NCBI GenBank assembly: GCA_050872545.1
Contig: JBNMHA010000038.1
Coordinates: 1 to 22,137 of the forward strand
Origin: RGIG8597 sp050872545
GTDB lineage: Bacteria > Spirochaetota > GWE2-31-10
Reading direction: 5' to 3'
DNA length: 22,137 bases
This document shows, in pieces, positions 7,186 to 15,843 of this stretch. Every line of letters starts with the position of its first letter. The stretch's first letter is position 1. The notes under the pieces are model-generated. The model was not told the origin of the DNA. It was given only the letters and a program-made list of their open reading frames with translations, and ran no database searches. The translations under genes were made by a program, and so were the position numbers.

Positions 7186-8049
7186 TTATTGAATTACATC
7201 AGCTTCATCAGGAGCCTGAGGAGCTTCTTTTTCCAATTCTTCAACATATTCTCTATCGCCGAGTTTATATCCGTCATACAATTCTGAGTAAACATCAGAT
7301 ACATAAGTAATATGATCGAAATAATATGTTGCACCGCTTACTCTTTCATTTGGATCTGTCCAAATAACAAATTTCTTGAAAGCTAAATATCGGTCACTAG
7401 GAATTGTCAAAACACTTTGAGGTATTGTACTAGGAATTGCAACTGAAAAGTTTTTCCATCCGATATGTTTTAAACTGCCTGCATCCAAGCGATGTTCTAC
7501 ACCTCTGTAGTCAACAAGCACTAACTGTAGATTGTAGTTAAAATTAGATCCCCAAACCCAGAAATCTATTTTTTCAACTTTTCCTTTAAATGGGATAGGA
7601 GTCTTCTCATACTTTCCGCTGTCTTCGTTCTTTGAAAGCGGATAAAGTTCTGCCGTTCTGTATCCCTGACGATTAAAACGCAATTTTACAGACATACTAG
7701 TTGCAGATTTTTCTGTATGACGAATTACATCATTTTCAGTATCGAATTTTTTCTGACCGAAATAAAATTCTCCGGCTCCCCCTTCTTTTTCAACACCGAA
7801 GTACGCTTCCGGCCATGCTTTAACCCATCTTAATTCTTGCAAATTTTTTCCAGAAGCAAGATTTCCTTCTCTCCCGAATCTATCTGGTACTACTGTCCAA
7901 TATCTCTTTGGGGCACCTCCGTCACCTTCCAGTTCAAAATCTTCGAGCGTCAATGTTTGAAGCACGCGAGGACTTTCACTGAAAAGCAATGTTGCACAAC
8001 TAAAAAGTGCAATAGTGATAAAAACAAAAAACTTATTTTTAGGCAACAT
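7186..8049 (-). CDS. flaA: flagellar filament outer layer protein FlaA (first copy)
   Basis: A 287-residue exported protein with a signal peptide in residues 1-24 (hydrophobic core FVFITIALFSCATLLF). The Cys in LFSC could be read as a lipobox, but FlaA proteins are normally cleaved by signal peptidase I. Conserved blocks are LTLEDFELEGDG, WVWGSNFNYNLQLVLVDYRG, LKHIGWKNFSVAIP and TYYFDHITYVSDV, in the same order as in the second copy. The C-terminal 25 residues are acidic (EELEKEAPQAPDEAD), as in several treponemal FlaA proteins. AAGGAG sits 7 bases before the ATG. It is the promoter-proximal gene of the operon. Treponemes transcribe flaA from housekeeping-type promoters, which agrees with the promoter seen here. 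Confidence 0.92.
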   Translation of the reverse strand: MLPKNKFFVFITIALFSCATLLFSESPRVLQTLTLEDFELEGDGGAPKRYWTVVPDRFGREGNLASGKNLQELRWVKAWPEAYFGVEKEGGAGEFYFGQKKFDTENDVIRHTEKSATSMSVKLRFNRQGYRTAELYPLSKNEDSGKYEKTPIPFKGKVEKIDFWVWGSNFNYNLQLVLVDYRGVEHRLDAGSLKHIGWKNFSVAIPSTIPQSVLTIPSDRYLAFKKFVIWTDPNERVSGATYYFDHITYVSDVYSELYDGYKLGDREYVEELEKEAPQAPDEADVIQ

Positions 8050-8120
8050 CCCTATTCTCCTTTCCTTAGAAAATGTAAATTTTAAACTTATATATTCGTA
8101 AATTACAAGTTTACAGAACG

Positions 8121-8156
8121 AAATAAACTTATAATTTAATGCCCTTTTCTTGTCAA
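8121..8156 (-). promoter_or_regulatory. sigma-70 promoter of the flaA operon
   Basis: On the minus strand a perfect -35 TTGACA (8156-8151) and a -10 TATAAG (8133-8128) are separated by 17 bases. The predicted +1 is near 8121, giving a leader of about 72 bases that carries the AAGGAG of the first flaA gene. Confidence 0.85.
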
Positions 8157-8192
8157 TTCAAATTTAGAGAATTTCAAAATCATTACAGCAGC

Positions 8193-9065
8193 TTAACTTT
8201 CACATTTTCCGTAACTGTTAAACATCTGAAACGCTCTGTATGAACTTCTGACAAATGCTCCCGCCTCTACAAACGGAATTCCCATATCCTTTCCTTCACG
8301 GATATAAAAATTATAATCATCAATATATTCTTTCACCGGCAACGCTGAAAGTGTCGGCATTAGATACTGCCCTACAGTTACAGCTTTTACACCGGAATCG
8401 GCAAGTTTTTTAAATAATTCACTTACCTCATTTTTTGTTTCCCCAAATCCAACCATAAAACCTGATTTTATCAGAATATCAGGTCTGATTTTAGCCGCCG
8501 AGTGAAGTACATTCAAACTTCTTTCAAAAGAAGCAGCTGAATTCTTTACTTCCGGGAAAAGCCTCTCTACAGTTTCAATATTATGGTTGAAAACATTAAT
8601 ATCACAATCTAAAACCTGTTTAAGACTCTCGGCATCTCCTTTAAAATCGGGAACAAGAATCTCAATCTTTAATTTATCATAAACTTTTTTTGCCTTTTTT
8701 ATGCACTGCACAAAAACCGACGCGCCTCCGTCCGACAAGTCATCTCTTGTAACGGAAGTAAGCACCAAATATTCAAGCTGCAACTTTTCTACTAATTCAG
8801 CGATGCGCTCCGGCTCTGTCTCATCAACATTTCCGTAATCTTCAAGCTTCATTGCAGATATATTGCAAAAGCGGCATTTCCGAGAACATTTAGTTCCAAG
8901 CAGAAGAAACACCGCAGTTCTGTTTGAAAAACATTCACCGCGATTCGGACACTTTGCCTGAACACAAACAGTCGGCACTTTATCAAACAATTCTTTTTCC
9001 TCTACGGAAAAGGCAGATTGCTTAAATAATTCTTTTTTCAACCACTGCGGTTTATGCATAATCAT
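8193..9065 (-). CDS. lipA: lipoyl synthase
   Basis: LipA inserts two sulphur atoms into protein-bound octanoyl groups to make lipoyl cofactors, for example on the glycine-cleavage H protein or 2-oxoacid dehydrogenases. The 290-residue sequence has both cluster motifs: the auxiliary cluster C34-x4-C39-x5-C45 (in VCVQAKCPNRGEC) and the radical-SAM cluster C60-x3-C64-x2-C67 (KCSRKCRFC). The C-terminal RSSY (273-276), whose serine ligates the auxiliary cluster, is intact. TSVTRDDLSDGGA and FNHNIETV are further family blocks. Its ATG overlaps the preceding stop by one base (TAATG); a second in-frame ATG at 9059 is possible. It is the last gene of the long minus-strand run. No lipB or lipoate ligase is in the window. 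Confidence 0.95.
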   Translation of the reverse strand: MIMHKPQWLKKELFKQSAFSVEEKELFDKVPTVCVQAKCPNRGECFSNRTAVFLLLGTKCSRKCRFCNISAMKLEDYGNVDETEPERIAELVEKLQLEYLVLTSVTRDDLSDGGASVFVQCIKKAKKVYDKLKIEILVPDFKGDAESLKQVLDCDINVFNHNIETVERLFPEVKNSAASFERSLNVLHSAAKIRPDILIKSGFMVGFGETKNEVSELFKKLADSGVKAVTVGQYLMPTLSALPVKEYIDDYNFYIREGKDMGIPFVEAGAFVRSSYRAFQMFNSYGKCES

Positions 9066-9991
9066 TATCTGCGTCTCACGATTTTTACTTTGCTGCTTTT
9101 CATTTTTTTCAGAACATCAGTTTTCACTTCGAAATTTACAACGTTTTTGTCTCCGGAAGAAATAAATTCTTTCAATTCTTTAGATTTTAAGCTTTCATTC
9201 AACAATTTGTCATACTTTATATCAACATAATAAGACACGCATTCGTTATTCATGCCGTATCTGGTAAAAAATTCAACCGCATGTTCATTTTTAAACTTCT
9301 CGCGATTAACCGTGTTTATCGCACGATTATTTACTCCGGCAAACAGAAATACGGTTCTGCCCGGAATTTCTTCCGCTGCCGCTTCCAATTCTTTGGAAAT
9401 ATTATTCTGCCTATACGGAATAAGCTTCGCCGCATTTTGCTCTTCCGAATTATTTTCCCACCAATGATTGAAACCTTTAGATATTCCGTTGTATTCATCA
9501 AACAAGACAACCGACATTTTTTTTGTCTTTTTAAAATCATTTTGTATCAGTGATTTTACTTCATTAAAAATATGCTCACTTGAAACACTGATATGAAACA
9601 CTCCAAGCGATGAAGATGACGGACTGCTTCCCATTCCATAAGTAACAACTTGCAAATTGAAATTTGACAACGTAGAATTGTTGGCTATTATCGGGAAAAG
9701 AAACGGCTCAACAAAAATGATATATTTAGCTTCCTTATCATTTTTTTCTTTGAAGAAATTCTCCAAATCTTTGTCAACATTTTCAAAGCTTTTAACTTCA
9801 ATCTTCCGGATTTTCAAATGTCCGCCAAGATTTTTCTTAACTACTTTCTGCCTTTTCAAGCTATCCGGAAATGCTTTGAAATATTTTTCATTGGATATAA
9901 ACAAAAGTTCGGAAGATGCTTTTTTGCCCTTTGCACCGCAACCGGTAAGCAGCAGCAAAAACAATAAGGGCAAAATAACAAAGTGTTTCAT
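9065..9991 (-). CDS. lipoprotein of unknown function, possible periplasmic-binding-protein fold
   Basis: A 308-residue protein with a lipoprotein signal peptide: MKHF, a leucine-rich core, then the lipobox LTGC with Cys18, so it should be anchored in an envelope membrane. The mature part alternates beta-strand and helix segments, with AKYIIFVEPFLFPII, MSVVLFDEYNG and RTVFLFAGVNNRAIN as likely beta-alpha units; this resembles type I periplasmic binding proteins, but I see no diagnostic motif and give no ligand. A serine-rich patch (GSSPSSSSLG) is near residue 125. The start overlaps the DUF3467 stop by one base, with a weak AAGG as ribosome-binding site, and the end overlaps lipA in the same way. 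No ABC transporter genes are adjacent. Confidence 0.6.
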   Translation of the reverse strand: MKHFVILPLLFLLLLTGCGAKGKKASSELLFISNEKYFKAFPDSLKRQKVVKKNLGGHLKIRKIEVKSFENVDKDLENFFKEKNDKEAKYIIFVEPFLFPIIANNSTLSNFNLQVVTYGMGSSPSSSSLGVFHISVSSEHIFNEVKSLIQNDFKKTKKMSVVLFDEYNGISKGFNHWWENNSEEQNAAKLIPYRQNNISKELEAAAEEIPGRTVFLFAGVNNRAINTVNREKFKNEHAVEFFTRYGMNNECVSYYVDIKYDKLLNESLKSKELKEFISSGDKNVVNFEVKTDVLKKMKSSKVKIVRRR

Positions 9992-10272
9992 TAATTAACC
10001 TTGTCGGAAACACCGGCCGGTGGCATATCATCTGTTCTGATTGCGCCGAAAGATTCTTCATATTTTTTTATATTCACACCGATTGCGGTATACATTCTTT
10101 TAAGTGCCGCCGGACTTACAATCACACGTGATGTAACCAAAGCTTCGGGCGGAAGCATAGATATGAAATCTAAAACAAATTCATCGCGAGTATGCATAAT
10201 TCCCACTTGATTTGCATATGTACCTTTAAGTTGTTCATCGTTAATTTTAAGCTTTACTTCTTTTTCTGCCAT
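9991..10272 (-). CDS. DUF3467 domain protein
   Basis: A 93-residue cytoplasmic protein that fits DUF3467 along its whole length: an N-terminal strand with YANQVGIMHTRDEFVLDFI, then MLPPEALVTSRVIVSPAALKRM, then an amphipathic helix (LKRMYTAIGVNIKKYEESFG). The family is widespread and of unknown function; members are often small proteins in bacterial housekeeping operons. GAGG lies 8 bases before the ATG. The stop codon overlaps the next ATG (TAATG). Confidence 0.8.
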   Translation of the reverse strand: MAEKEVKLKINDEQLKGTYANQVGIMHTRDEFVLDFISMLPPEALVTSRVIVSPAALKRMYTAIGVNIKKYEESFGAIRTDDMPPAGVSDKVN

Positions 10273-10304
10273 ATAATCACCCTCTGATTTTATTCTAAAA
10301 AATA

Positions 10305-11522
10305 CTAATTTATTTTCTGTGTCGACAACCCATAATCATCATCAATTACAACTTCAATTTTTCCGTCAGCAATTGCTTTGCGTGTAGATGATGCCGCAAG
10401 AATTTCCCTTGCGTTCTTTTTGGAAATTACAATAACCGACCCGGACTTGCTGCCGGCACCGTAAGCGACAATACGCAGCGGATTATTTCCGGCACGTTTT
10501 TCTGTCCGCTTTAAATCTTTTTTCAGCATTACCAAACTTTTCAGCGACTCACCGCCTCTTAGCAGCAGTTTTCCGCGTCCGACTGCGAATTCACTTGTAT
10601 ATGCAGACAAACGTTCTTCCAAATTTTCAACTAAATTGCCTGTACTTGCAATTTTGGCACTCAATTCAGAAGTCAAAGCACTTGCCAAAGCAAAACGAGC
10701 TTTTTCCTTTGAGATTCCACCTTTGCTGCACGCTACTACAATTCCGTCAATTCTGCCCTGTAGTTCCGTCGATAAATCATTCAAGTCAATCAAAATTCCG
10801 TCAATGCTGCGTTCCGATACTTCGGTATACGCACCGGTTGGACTGCTTTCACTGTCTTTAATATCATAAGAATATTTAACCATTCCGCGTTCCAAAAGAA
10901 CATCGGGTCTTACATTGTAGCGGTTAAATACAACTTCTCCATCCGCATCACGCACTGTTAAAAACAGCGACGGCAGTATTTTCACTTTATCACCGCTGAA
11001 AGAAGTCAAGTCTCCGCGCGCATCAATTACAATCCCTGTATAATTATTCTCATAAGTTTCGCCGATGTAAGCCGGAAGTTCCTGAGTATACTGACTTCTG
11101 TCACCAAGCAAAATATTCATTATCGAATTTTCGCGTCCGTAAAGCTGAATACTGTAAGTAACTTTTATATCATGGTCTTTAAGAGGATATTCAAGCTTAT
11201 GCAAATGCGCTTTATTAAGCAGACTGAACAACAAAGCTTTTCTTTCGCCCATTGCGTCCATGTATTCATAAAGATTTTGTCCGTTGTCAGAAACTTCAAT
11301 GTTTTTAAAAACACGGTAAAAATTAATTTCAGCCTGATTTTTAGCTTCTTCCTGCAACAGTAAATGTTGCGCCGGATAACCGTAATTCCTGTCAAGAGTA
11401 AAAAACGCCGATGAATAAACTTTTCCGTCCGCCCAGTCAACTCGGTAATTGTTTGACGCAAACACAAAAAAGACCGACGTAAAAAGCAAACAATACAACA
11501 CAAAACACATTCGTTTCATCAT
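10305..11522 (-). CDS. exported protein with LPP20/FlgT-like features
   Basis: A 405-residue protein from the chosen ATG. Residues 3-22 form a signal peptide ending in VFA-S without lipobox. The segment YTGIVIDARGDL, about residue 160, followed by a ILPSLFLTVRDADGEVVF strand pair, resembles the 'TGLVIDARG...P...DE.G..VY' block of LPP20/FlgT-like proteins, some of which assist flagellar or envelope assembly. The C-terminal part has a helical region and a basic KSGSVIVISKK strand. The longer reading begins at a TTG at 11540; the ATG at 11522 is preferred because AGGA lies 7 bases before it; an ATG directly after it is also possible. It lies 38 bases after the transglycosylase gene. The function is unproven; placement among envelope genes fits a periplasmic role. 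Confidence 0.6.
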   Translation of the reverse strand: MMKRMCFVLYCLLFTSVFFVFASNNYRVDWADGKVYSSAFFTLDRNYGYPAQHLLLQEEAKNQAEINFYRVFKNIEVSDNGQNLYEYMDAMGERKALLFSLLNKAHLHKLEYPLKDHDIKVTYSIQLYGRENSIMNILLGDRSQYTQELPAYIGETYENNYTGIVIDARGDLTSFSGDKVKILPSLFLTVRDADGEVVFNRYNVRPDVLLERGMVKYSYDIKDSESSPTGAYTEVSERSIDGILIDLNDLSTELQGRIDGIVVACSKGGISKEKARFALASALTSELSAKIASTGNLVENLEERLSAYTSEFAVGRGKLLLRGGESLKSLVMLKKDLKRTEKRAGNNPLRIVAYGAGSKSGSVIVISKKNAREILAASSTRKAIADGKIEVVIDDDYGLSTQKIN

Positions 11523-11560
11523 TTTTCTATCCTGTTGCAAATATAGGATTAACCGAAAAT

Positions 11561-13192
11561 CTACCTGATACGCAGTACCTGCCCTACTTTTATTGTATAA
11601 GGAGAACTTAAACGGTTTAGCCTAGCTAAAGTATCGGCAGATGTTTGATATTTTAAAGCAATTCCGTAAAGAGTATCGCCTCTTGCTACGACATGGTTTG
11701 CCGAAGAAACCATAGTTTTAGTATGCTGTTTTTCATTCCTTGCTTTCTGCAATGCATAATAAGAAACAGGAATGTATAACTTCTGACCTTCCCTGATTCT
11801 GTTTGAATTGGCGATTCCGTTAATGCTCATTAAAATACCCTGCGATACTCCGAATCGCTCCGATATTCTTGAAAGATTATCACCTCGTCTAACATAATAA
11901 ACCTGATAATCCTGCGCTGACTGATTTTTCAACATATTATAATTAGCTTTCAGCTGTGTCATTTTGTCTTTCGGAAGCCTAATTTCATAACCGTGCCTGC
12001 TGCTCGGTACGAAAGGCGAACGCAGTGCCGGATTAAGCTGCATAAATTCACGCTCACTAACTCCAGAATATTTTGCAACCAATCTTACAGGGCTTGTAAA
12101 AGGCAAACTGTAATATTCATAATCTTCTTTCCATTCCTTAAACTTCAGCCCGAACTTCTCATAATTTTTGATTATATAAACAGATGCAACAAATCTCGGA
12201 ACATACTTCTGCGTCTCTGCCGGGATAATTCTCTTTGCGGCAATGTCGTAAAATTCATTTGTATTCGCATTTTTTATAGCACGCTTTACATTGTAGCCAC
12301 CGTAATTATAACTTGCCAATGCAAGGTACCAATCACCGAAAGTATCATAAAGCAGCCTTAAATATTTTGCAGCATAACGACATGAAATTACCGGATCCAA
12401 ACGTTCATCCATCCATTCGTTGCGTTTCATTCCCATCCACTTTGCGGTTCCCGGCATAAACTGCCACATCCCGGCTGCGCCTTTCGGAGAATACGCCTGA
12501 TAATTAAAGCCCGATTCTATAATCGGCAAATACGCCAATTCTTCCGGGATTCCGTACTCGACAACAATTTCACGCATTAACGCTGAATATTTTTCAGCCC
12601 GGGAAAGTGCCTTTGTAAGAAAACCGCGTGCTTTGGTAGTCAAATAAGTAATTTCAGACTGAACTTCTTCATTTATAATTAATGGGAAAGTCTCTCTGTA
12701 AATTTTCTCATTGTCACTTTCCTGAAATGTTCTATTATCGGCTACAAGATTTGAAAGTTCCGATATTGTTCTGTCTTGATCTTCTTCAGACACAACATCG
12801 CCGGTTACATCATCGGCATAAACAGAATCTCCGATTCTTTCAAGTTCTGCCAAATCATCATCACTTAAATCATTATTAACAGAAACGTTTTCTTTAATAT
12901 CAGAAGCAACATTCTCAAGACTTTCGCTGTTTTCCGAAACTGCCTGTTCATCTGCCGCAATGTTGCCATTTTCCGCTGTTGCTTCATCGGCAGCTGCATT
13001 TTCAACATCATCTAATGAAATAACATAATCATCATCTTTACCGATCGGATCCTGCGCTGCAGCAATCAAAATTTCTCCGGCATTATTCCTCGGCAAATCA
13101 AAAGCTGCATTTTCTGCAAATACAAATCCGACACTTCCAAATAAAAACGAAAATAAAATTACATCCAACTTCCAAAATAGATTCCTTTCCAT
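11561..13192 (-). CDS. LysM-containing lytic transglycosylase, MltD-like
   Basis: A 543-residue exported protein (signal peptide ending near residue 26, VFA-E). An acidic low-complexity linker (about residues 45-160, rich in Asp/Glu/Ala/Asn) precedes the lysozyme-like SLT domain, where catalytic Glu226 stands in LPIIESGFNYQAYSPKGA, followed by GMWQFMPGTA and the LALASYNYGGYNVKRAI block, as in MltD. Two LysM repeats follow (about 425-470 and 500-543: RRGDNLSRISERFGVS and ARGDTLYGIALKYQTS), which bind peptidoglycan. It cleaves glycan strands non-hydrolytically; in a spirochaete this may serve wall remodelling around flagellar insertion. ATG 13198 is possible, but ATG 13192 has GGTGG at a better distance. 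The start lies inside the end of the upstream lipoprotein gene (about 34-base overlap), suggesting coupling. Confidence 0.88.
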   Translation of the reverse strand: MERNLFWKLDVILFSFLFGSVGFVFAENAAFDLPRNNAGEILIAAAQDPIGKDDDYVISLDDVENAAADEATAENGNIAADEQAVSENSESLENVASDIKENVSVNNDLSDDDLAELERIGDSVYADDVTGDVVSEEDQDRTISELSNLVADNRTFQESDNEKIYRETFPLIINEEVQSEITYLTTKARGFLTKALSRAEKYSALMREIVVEYGIPEELAYLPIIESGFNYQAYSPKGAAGMWQFMPGTAKWMGMKRNEWMDERLDPVISCRYAAKYLRLLYDTFGDWYLALASYNYGGYNVKRAIKNANTNEFYDIAAKRIIPAETQKYVPRFVASVYIIKNYEKFGLKFKEWKEDYEYYSLPFTSPVRLVAKYSGVSEREFMQLNPALRSPFVPSSRHGYEIRLPKDKMTQLKANYNMLKNQSAQDYQVYYVRRGDNLSRISERFGVSQGILMSINGIANSNRIREGQKLYIPVSYYALQKARNEKQHTKTMVSSANHVVARGDTLYGIALKYQTSADTLARLNRLSSPYTIKVGQVLRIR

Positions 13193-14175
13193 TCCCATCC
13201 ACCATTAATATTATTGTCATAAGGATAATCCACACGCTTAAAATAAAGATACCAAGTTGTAAGCTGTGGAAAACCCCATCCCGTCGTTTCCAGATAAACC
13301 TCATCTTCGGTAGAAATCTCGGCAAATTTGGGTGAAAAGCGAATATTTCTGCCCCACCTTGACGGAATACTTAACTCCCGAACACCCCACTGCGGAATTG
13401 TCGGGTCAAAAAAACGCACTGTAAAATTGTCCGGTATAAAACTGTACAGTCTCTTTTTATTTCTAGTATCGATAGCATATTTGATATTATTGATTAATTT
13501 GTTTAAATCTTTATAAATCCAGTCCTTCTTGCTATAGAAAAAATTTATTTCTTCCTGAATTTGCGCCATATCAATTCTGTCATCTTTTATCCTGCTTCTT
13601 GCCGAAAGACGCACCATCTGCTCCATTACCTGAACAGCCGATTTCATATCATATTGTTCTTTATAAAGCTGCGAAAGTTCATACATCAAAAACAATTCAT
13701 CTACTCTGTCGCTAAAATGTTCCAACAGCATTTTGTACATGCAGATTCTTAATTCCGGATATTCTTTGAGCTTTATCAAACGCAATCCGACCGCACATCC
13801 TAACGGCGAACCGTTAAATGAAATATTGTAGTCTTCACTGCGGACTTTGTTCATATAAAAAACAGCATGAGGCATTTCGTTTTTCTGCCAGTAAAAATCG
13901 GAAATAAAAAAGTAAAGACAAGAACGAAACTCATTATCTTGCGTTTGAGTAGCAAGCGGCAGAAAAGCTTCTATCGGCTGTTCTAATTTCGCAGCATTTC
14001 CAAGCCAAGAAATTTTAGCATCAAGCGCCATATTTTCATCATACAAAGCCAGTGCATTTGTCCACAATGTATTTTGATACTGATTCAGCCCATTCAGCAT
14101 ATTTTCATGACCGCACGAAAACAAAACAGGCATAATCACAATCGTTAATATTAGTATATTTCTAATCTTCAACAA
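13159..14175 (-). CDS. treponemal-type lipoprotein with helical repeat region
   Basis: Unrecognised. The N-terminal hydrophobic stretch (ILILTIVIMPVLFSC) ends in a lipobox-like LFSC, so this is a probable lipoprotein. The middle is helical with aromatic residues and looks TPR-like (ELSQLYKEQYDMKSAVQVMEQM), and the C-terminal third is rich in aromatic strands (WGFPQLTTWYLYFKRVDYP). The longer frame starts at 14226 inside tlyA. I chose TTG 14175 because AAGGAG is 6 bases upstream; the ATG at 14190 has no ribosome-binding site of its own, but would also work. The gene overlaps the end of tlyA by about 14 bases and its 3' end holds the start of the transglycosylase gene, so the three genes are probably translated together. 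Confidence 0.6.
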   Translation of the reverse strand: MLKIRNILILTIVIMPVLFSCGHENMLNGLNQYQNTLWTNALALYDENMALDAKISWLGNAAKLEQPIEAFLPLATQTQDNEFRSCLYFFISDFYWQKNEMPHAVFYMNKVRSEDYNISFNGSPLGCAVGLRLIKLKEYPELRICMYKMLLEHFSDRVDELFLMYELSQLYKEQYDMKSAVQVMEQMVRLSARSRIKDDRIDMAQIQEEINFFYSKKDWIYKDLNKLINNIKYAIDTRNKKRLYSFIPDNFTVRFFDPTIPQWGVRELSIPSRWGRNIRFSPKFAEISTEDEVYLETTGWGFPQLTTWYLYFKRVDYPYDNNINGGWEWKGIYFGSWM

Positions 14176-14935
14176 GGCTGTCTCCTTCATTACGCTGCAA
14201 ATAAACAAGATATTCCGTATTGCCATAAGTTCCGGTTATCGGACTTTCCGTCGGTTCTGCAGCCAGCGTTATTCCGGCATTTTGTATTTCACGGCATACG
14301 TGATTCAAAATTTTCTGCTTTTCATCTTCACACTGCACTACGCCGTTAAAATTTCCAGACAATCTCAAAACCGACTGAAGCCGTTTATACTCAAACTGCG
14401 GCTTTATCAACACGGCAGCTTCTTTTATTTCCAAAACATTAAATAAATGACAAACCAAAGGCATACATGATGTAAAGCTGACATCCATTACGGCAACTTC
14501 CGGAAGCGGCTGCAAATCGGCTTTTTGTAAATCCTGAATTCTTGTATTTTCCATTGTAATTACGTGCGAATCCGAACGCAGTTTAAAATCAAGCTGATTT
14601 GTTCCGCAATCTACCGCATAAACCATAGCCGCTTCATTCTGCAAAAGCACTTGAGTAAAGCCGCCGGTAGAACTTCCTGCGTCAATGCACACGCGATTTT
14701 TTACATCAAGCGGAAAAACTTCCAATGCTTTAAGCAGTTTATAAGCACCACGTGAAACATAAGGACAATTTTCCTTAATAAATAACTTTATTTGTGAATC
14801 GAACTTTTCTCCGGGATGAGTTAAACGTGCATTTCCGGAAAAAACTTCTCCTGCAAGAATTTTACGCTCGGCAGCGGCTGCCGAACATCCGGCTTGAATC
14901 GCAACTAAATCACGAAGCATTAATTTTTTAGCCAT
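14162..14935 (-). CDS. tlyA: TlyA family rRNA 2'-O-methyltransferase
   Basis: A 257-residue protein with an N-terminal S4 RNA-binding domain (residues 5-50, LVAIQAGCSAAAAERKILAG) joined to an FtsJ/RrmJ methyltransferase domain. Catalytic-tetrad residues are visible: Lys66 (SRGAYK), Asp151 (VMDVSF) and Lys178 (LIKPQFE), with the SAM site DAGSSTGGF at 85-93. The family methylates C2'-OH of cytidines in 16S and/or 23S rRNA; older annotations call it haemolysin A. Linkage to a polyprenyl synthase gene is common across bacteria. It begins 3 bases after the ispA stop codon, with only a weak GGGAA in front, so it probably relies on translational coupling. Confidence 0.92.
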   Translation of the reverse strand: MAKKLMLRDLVAIQAGCSAAAAERKILAGEVFSGNARLTHPGEKFDSQIKLFIKENCPYVSRGAYKLLKALEVFPLDVKNRVCIDAGSSTGGFTQVLLQNEAAMVYAVDCGTNQLDFKLRSDSHVITMENTRIQDLQKADLQPLPEVAVMDVSFTSCMPLVCHLFNVLEIKEAAVLIKPQFEYKRLQSVLRLSGNFNGVVQCEDEKQKILNHVCREIQNAGITLAAEPTESPITGTYGNTEYLVYLQRNEGDSLVED

Positions 14936-14938
14936 TTA

Positions 14939-15826
14939 TTATTTTTCCCGTGTAATAAGAAAATCAAGAAATTTCTCAAAGAAATCTCTGTTACCGGGCA
15001 ATTTTTTTATAAGTTGAAGCGCATCGTTCCTACGCTGATTCATTAAATCATTCGCTCCGGATAATCCCAAAAAGCGCACAATTGAAGATTTTTCGTTTCG
15101 TTCGTCGCTGCCGACAGGTTTACCCAAAACTTCCGTGCTTGATGTTTCATCGAGAATATCATCCTTTATTTGGAAAATATCGCCGACCACATGACCTAAT
15201 TCTTCAAAAATTTCCAAGTCGTCCGATGAAGCACCGCCGTTTACCGCACCGCACAAAAGCGACATCTGAAGCAAGCAGCCTGTTTTATAACGATTTACTT
15301 CATTAAGCGAATCAAGCGACAATTTTTTTTCACCGGACAATTTCTGCTCATATTCCAAATCAAGCATTTGACCGTAAATCATTCCACCGCGCCCTGCTTT
15401 TTCCCCGAAAATTTTCAGAATCAACGGCAGTTTGTCCGCCTTTGTATAATGCGACAACATCGAATAACCTTCCGTAAGAAGCGCATCACCGGTCAAAACC
15501 GCATAAGCGTCGCCGTGCAGAACATGCAGCGTCTTCACTCCGCGCCGCAGTCCGTCATTATCCATACACGGCAAGTCATCATGCACCAAAGAATACGTGT
15601 GAATCAATTCCACTGCCGCAGCCAGAACATAAGCGTCGCTGTCCGGCTTGCCATAAACAAGATTCGCTTCCAGCACAAGAAGCGGACGAACCCTTTTGGA
15701 CGGAGCAAACATAATGTGATTCATACCCCATTCCAATGAAGCTGTCGCAGCATTTTTGCAATAAATTAATTTTTCCAATTCACTTTCTATATTTAAGCGT
15801 GAAATTTCATCTGTTATAAAGCTCAT
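14939..15826 (-). CDS. ispA: farnesyl/geranylgeranyl diphosphate synthase (polyprenyl synthetase)
   Basis: A 295-residue E-isoprenyl diphosphate synthase, which condenses dimethylallyl diphosphate or later allylic diphosphates with isopentenyl diphosphate. The first Asp-rich motif HDDLPCMDND (Asp83-Asp84, Asp89) is of the bacterial DDxxxxD IspA type, followed by LRRG and the LTGDALL helix; the second motif DDILD stands near residue 219 (FQIKDDILDE), with KPVGSD following. This supplies prenyl diphosphates for lipid carriers of cell-wall synthesis, in line with neighbours that act on the envelope. The product chain length is not certain: family position favours C15. GAGGA lies 5 bases before the ATG. 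Its neighbours are ymdB 17 bases upstream and tlyA 3 bases downstream. Confidence 0.9.
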   Translation of the reverse strand: MSFITDEISRLNIESELEKLIYCKNAATASLEWGMNHIMFAPSKRVRPLLVLEANLVYGKPDSDAYVLAAAVELIHTYSLVHDDLPCMDNDGLRRGVKTLHVLHGDAYAVLTGDALLTEGYSMLSHYTKADKLPLILKIFGEKAGRGGMIYGQMLDLEYEQKLSGEKKLSLDSLNEVNRYKTGCLLQMSLLCGAVNGGASSDDLEIFEELGHVVGDIFQIKDDILDETSSTEVLGKPVGSDERNEKSSIVRFLGLSGANDLMNQRRNDALQLIKKLPGNRDFFEKFLDFLITREK

Positions 15827-15843
15827 AATTTTCCTCTGTTTAA

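Noticed and set aside
9657..9998. Open frame of 113 codons opposite the lipoprotein gene
   Set aside because: It is a shadow of the lipoprotein gene, whose lipobox, coupling to its neighbours and coding pattern are convincing.
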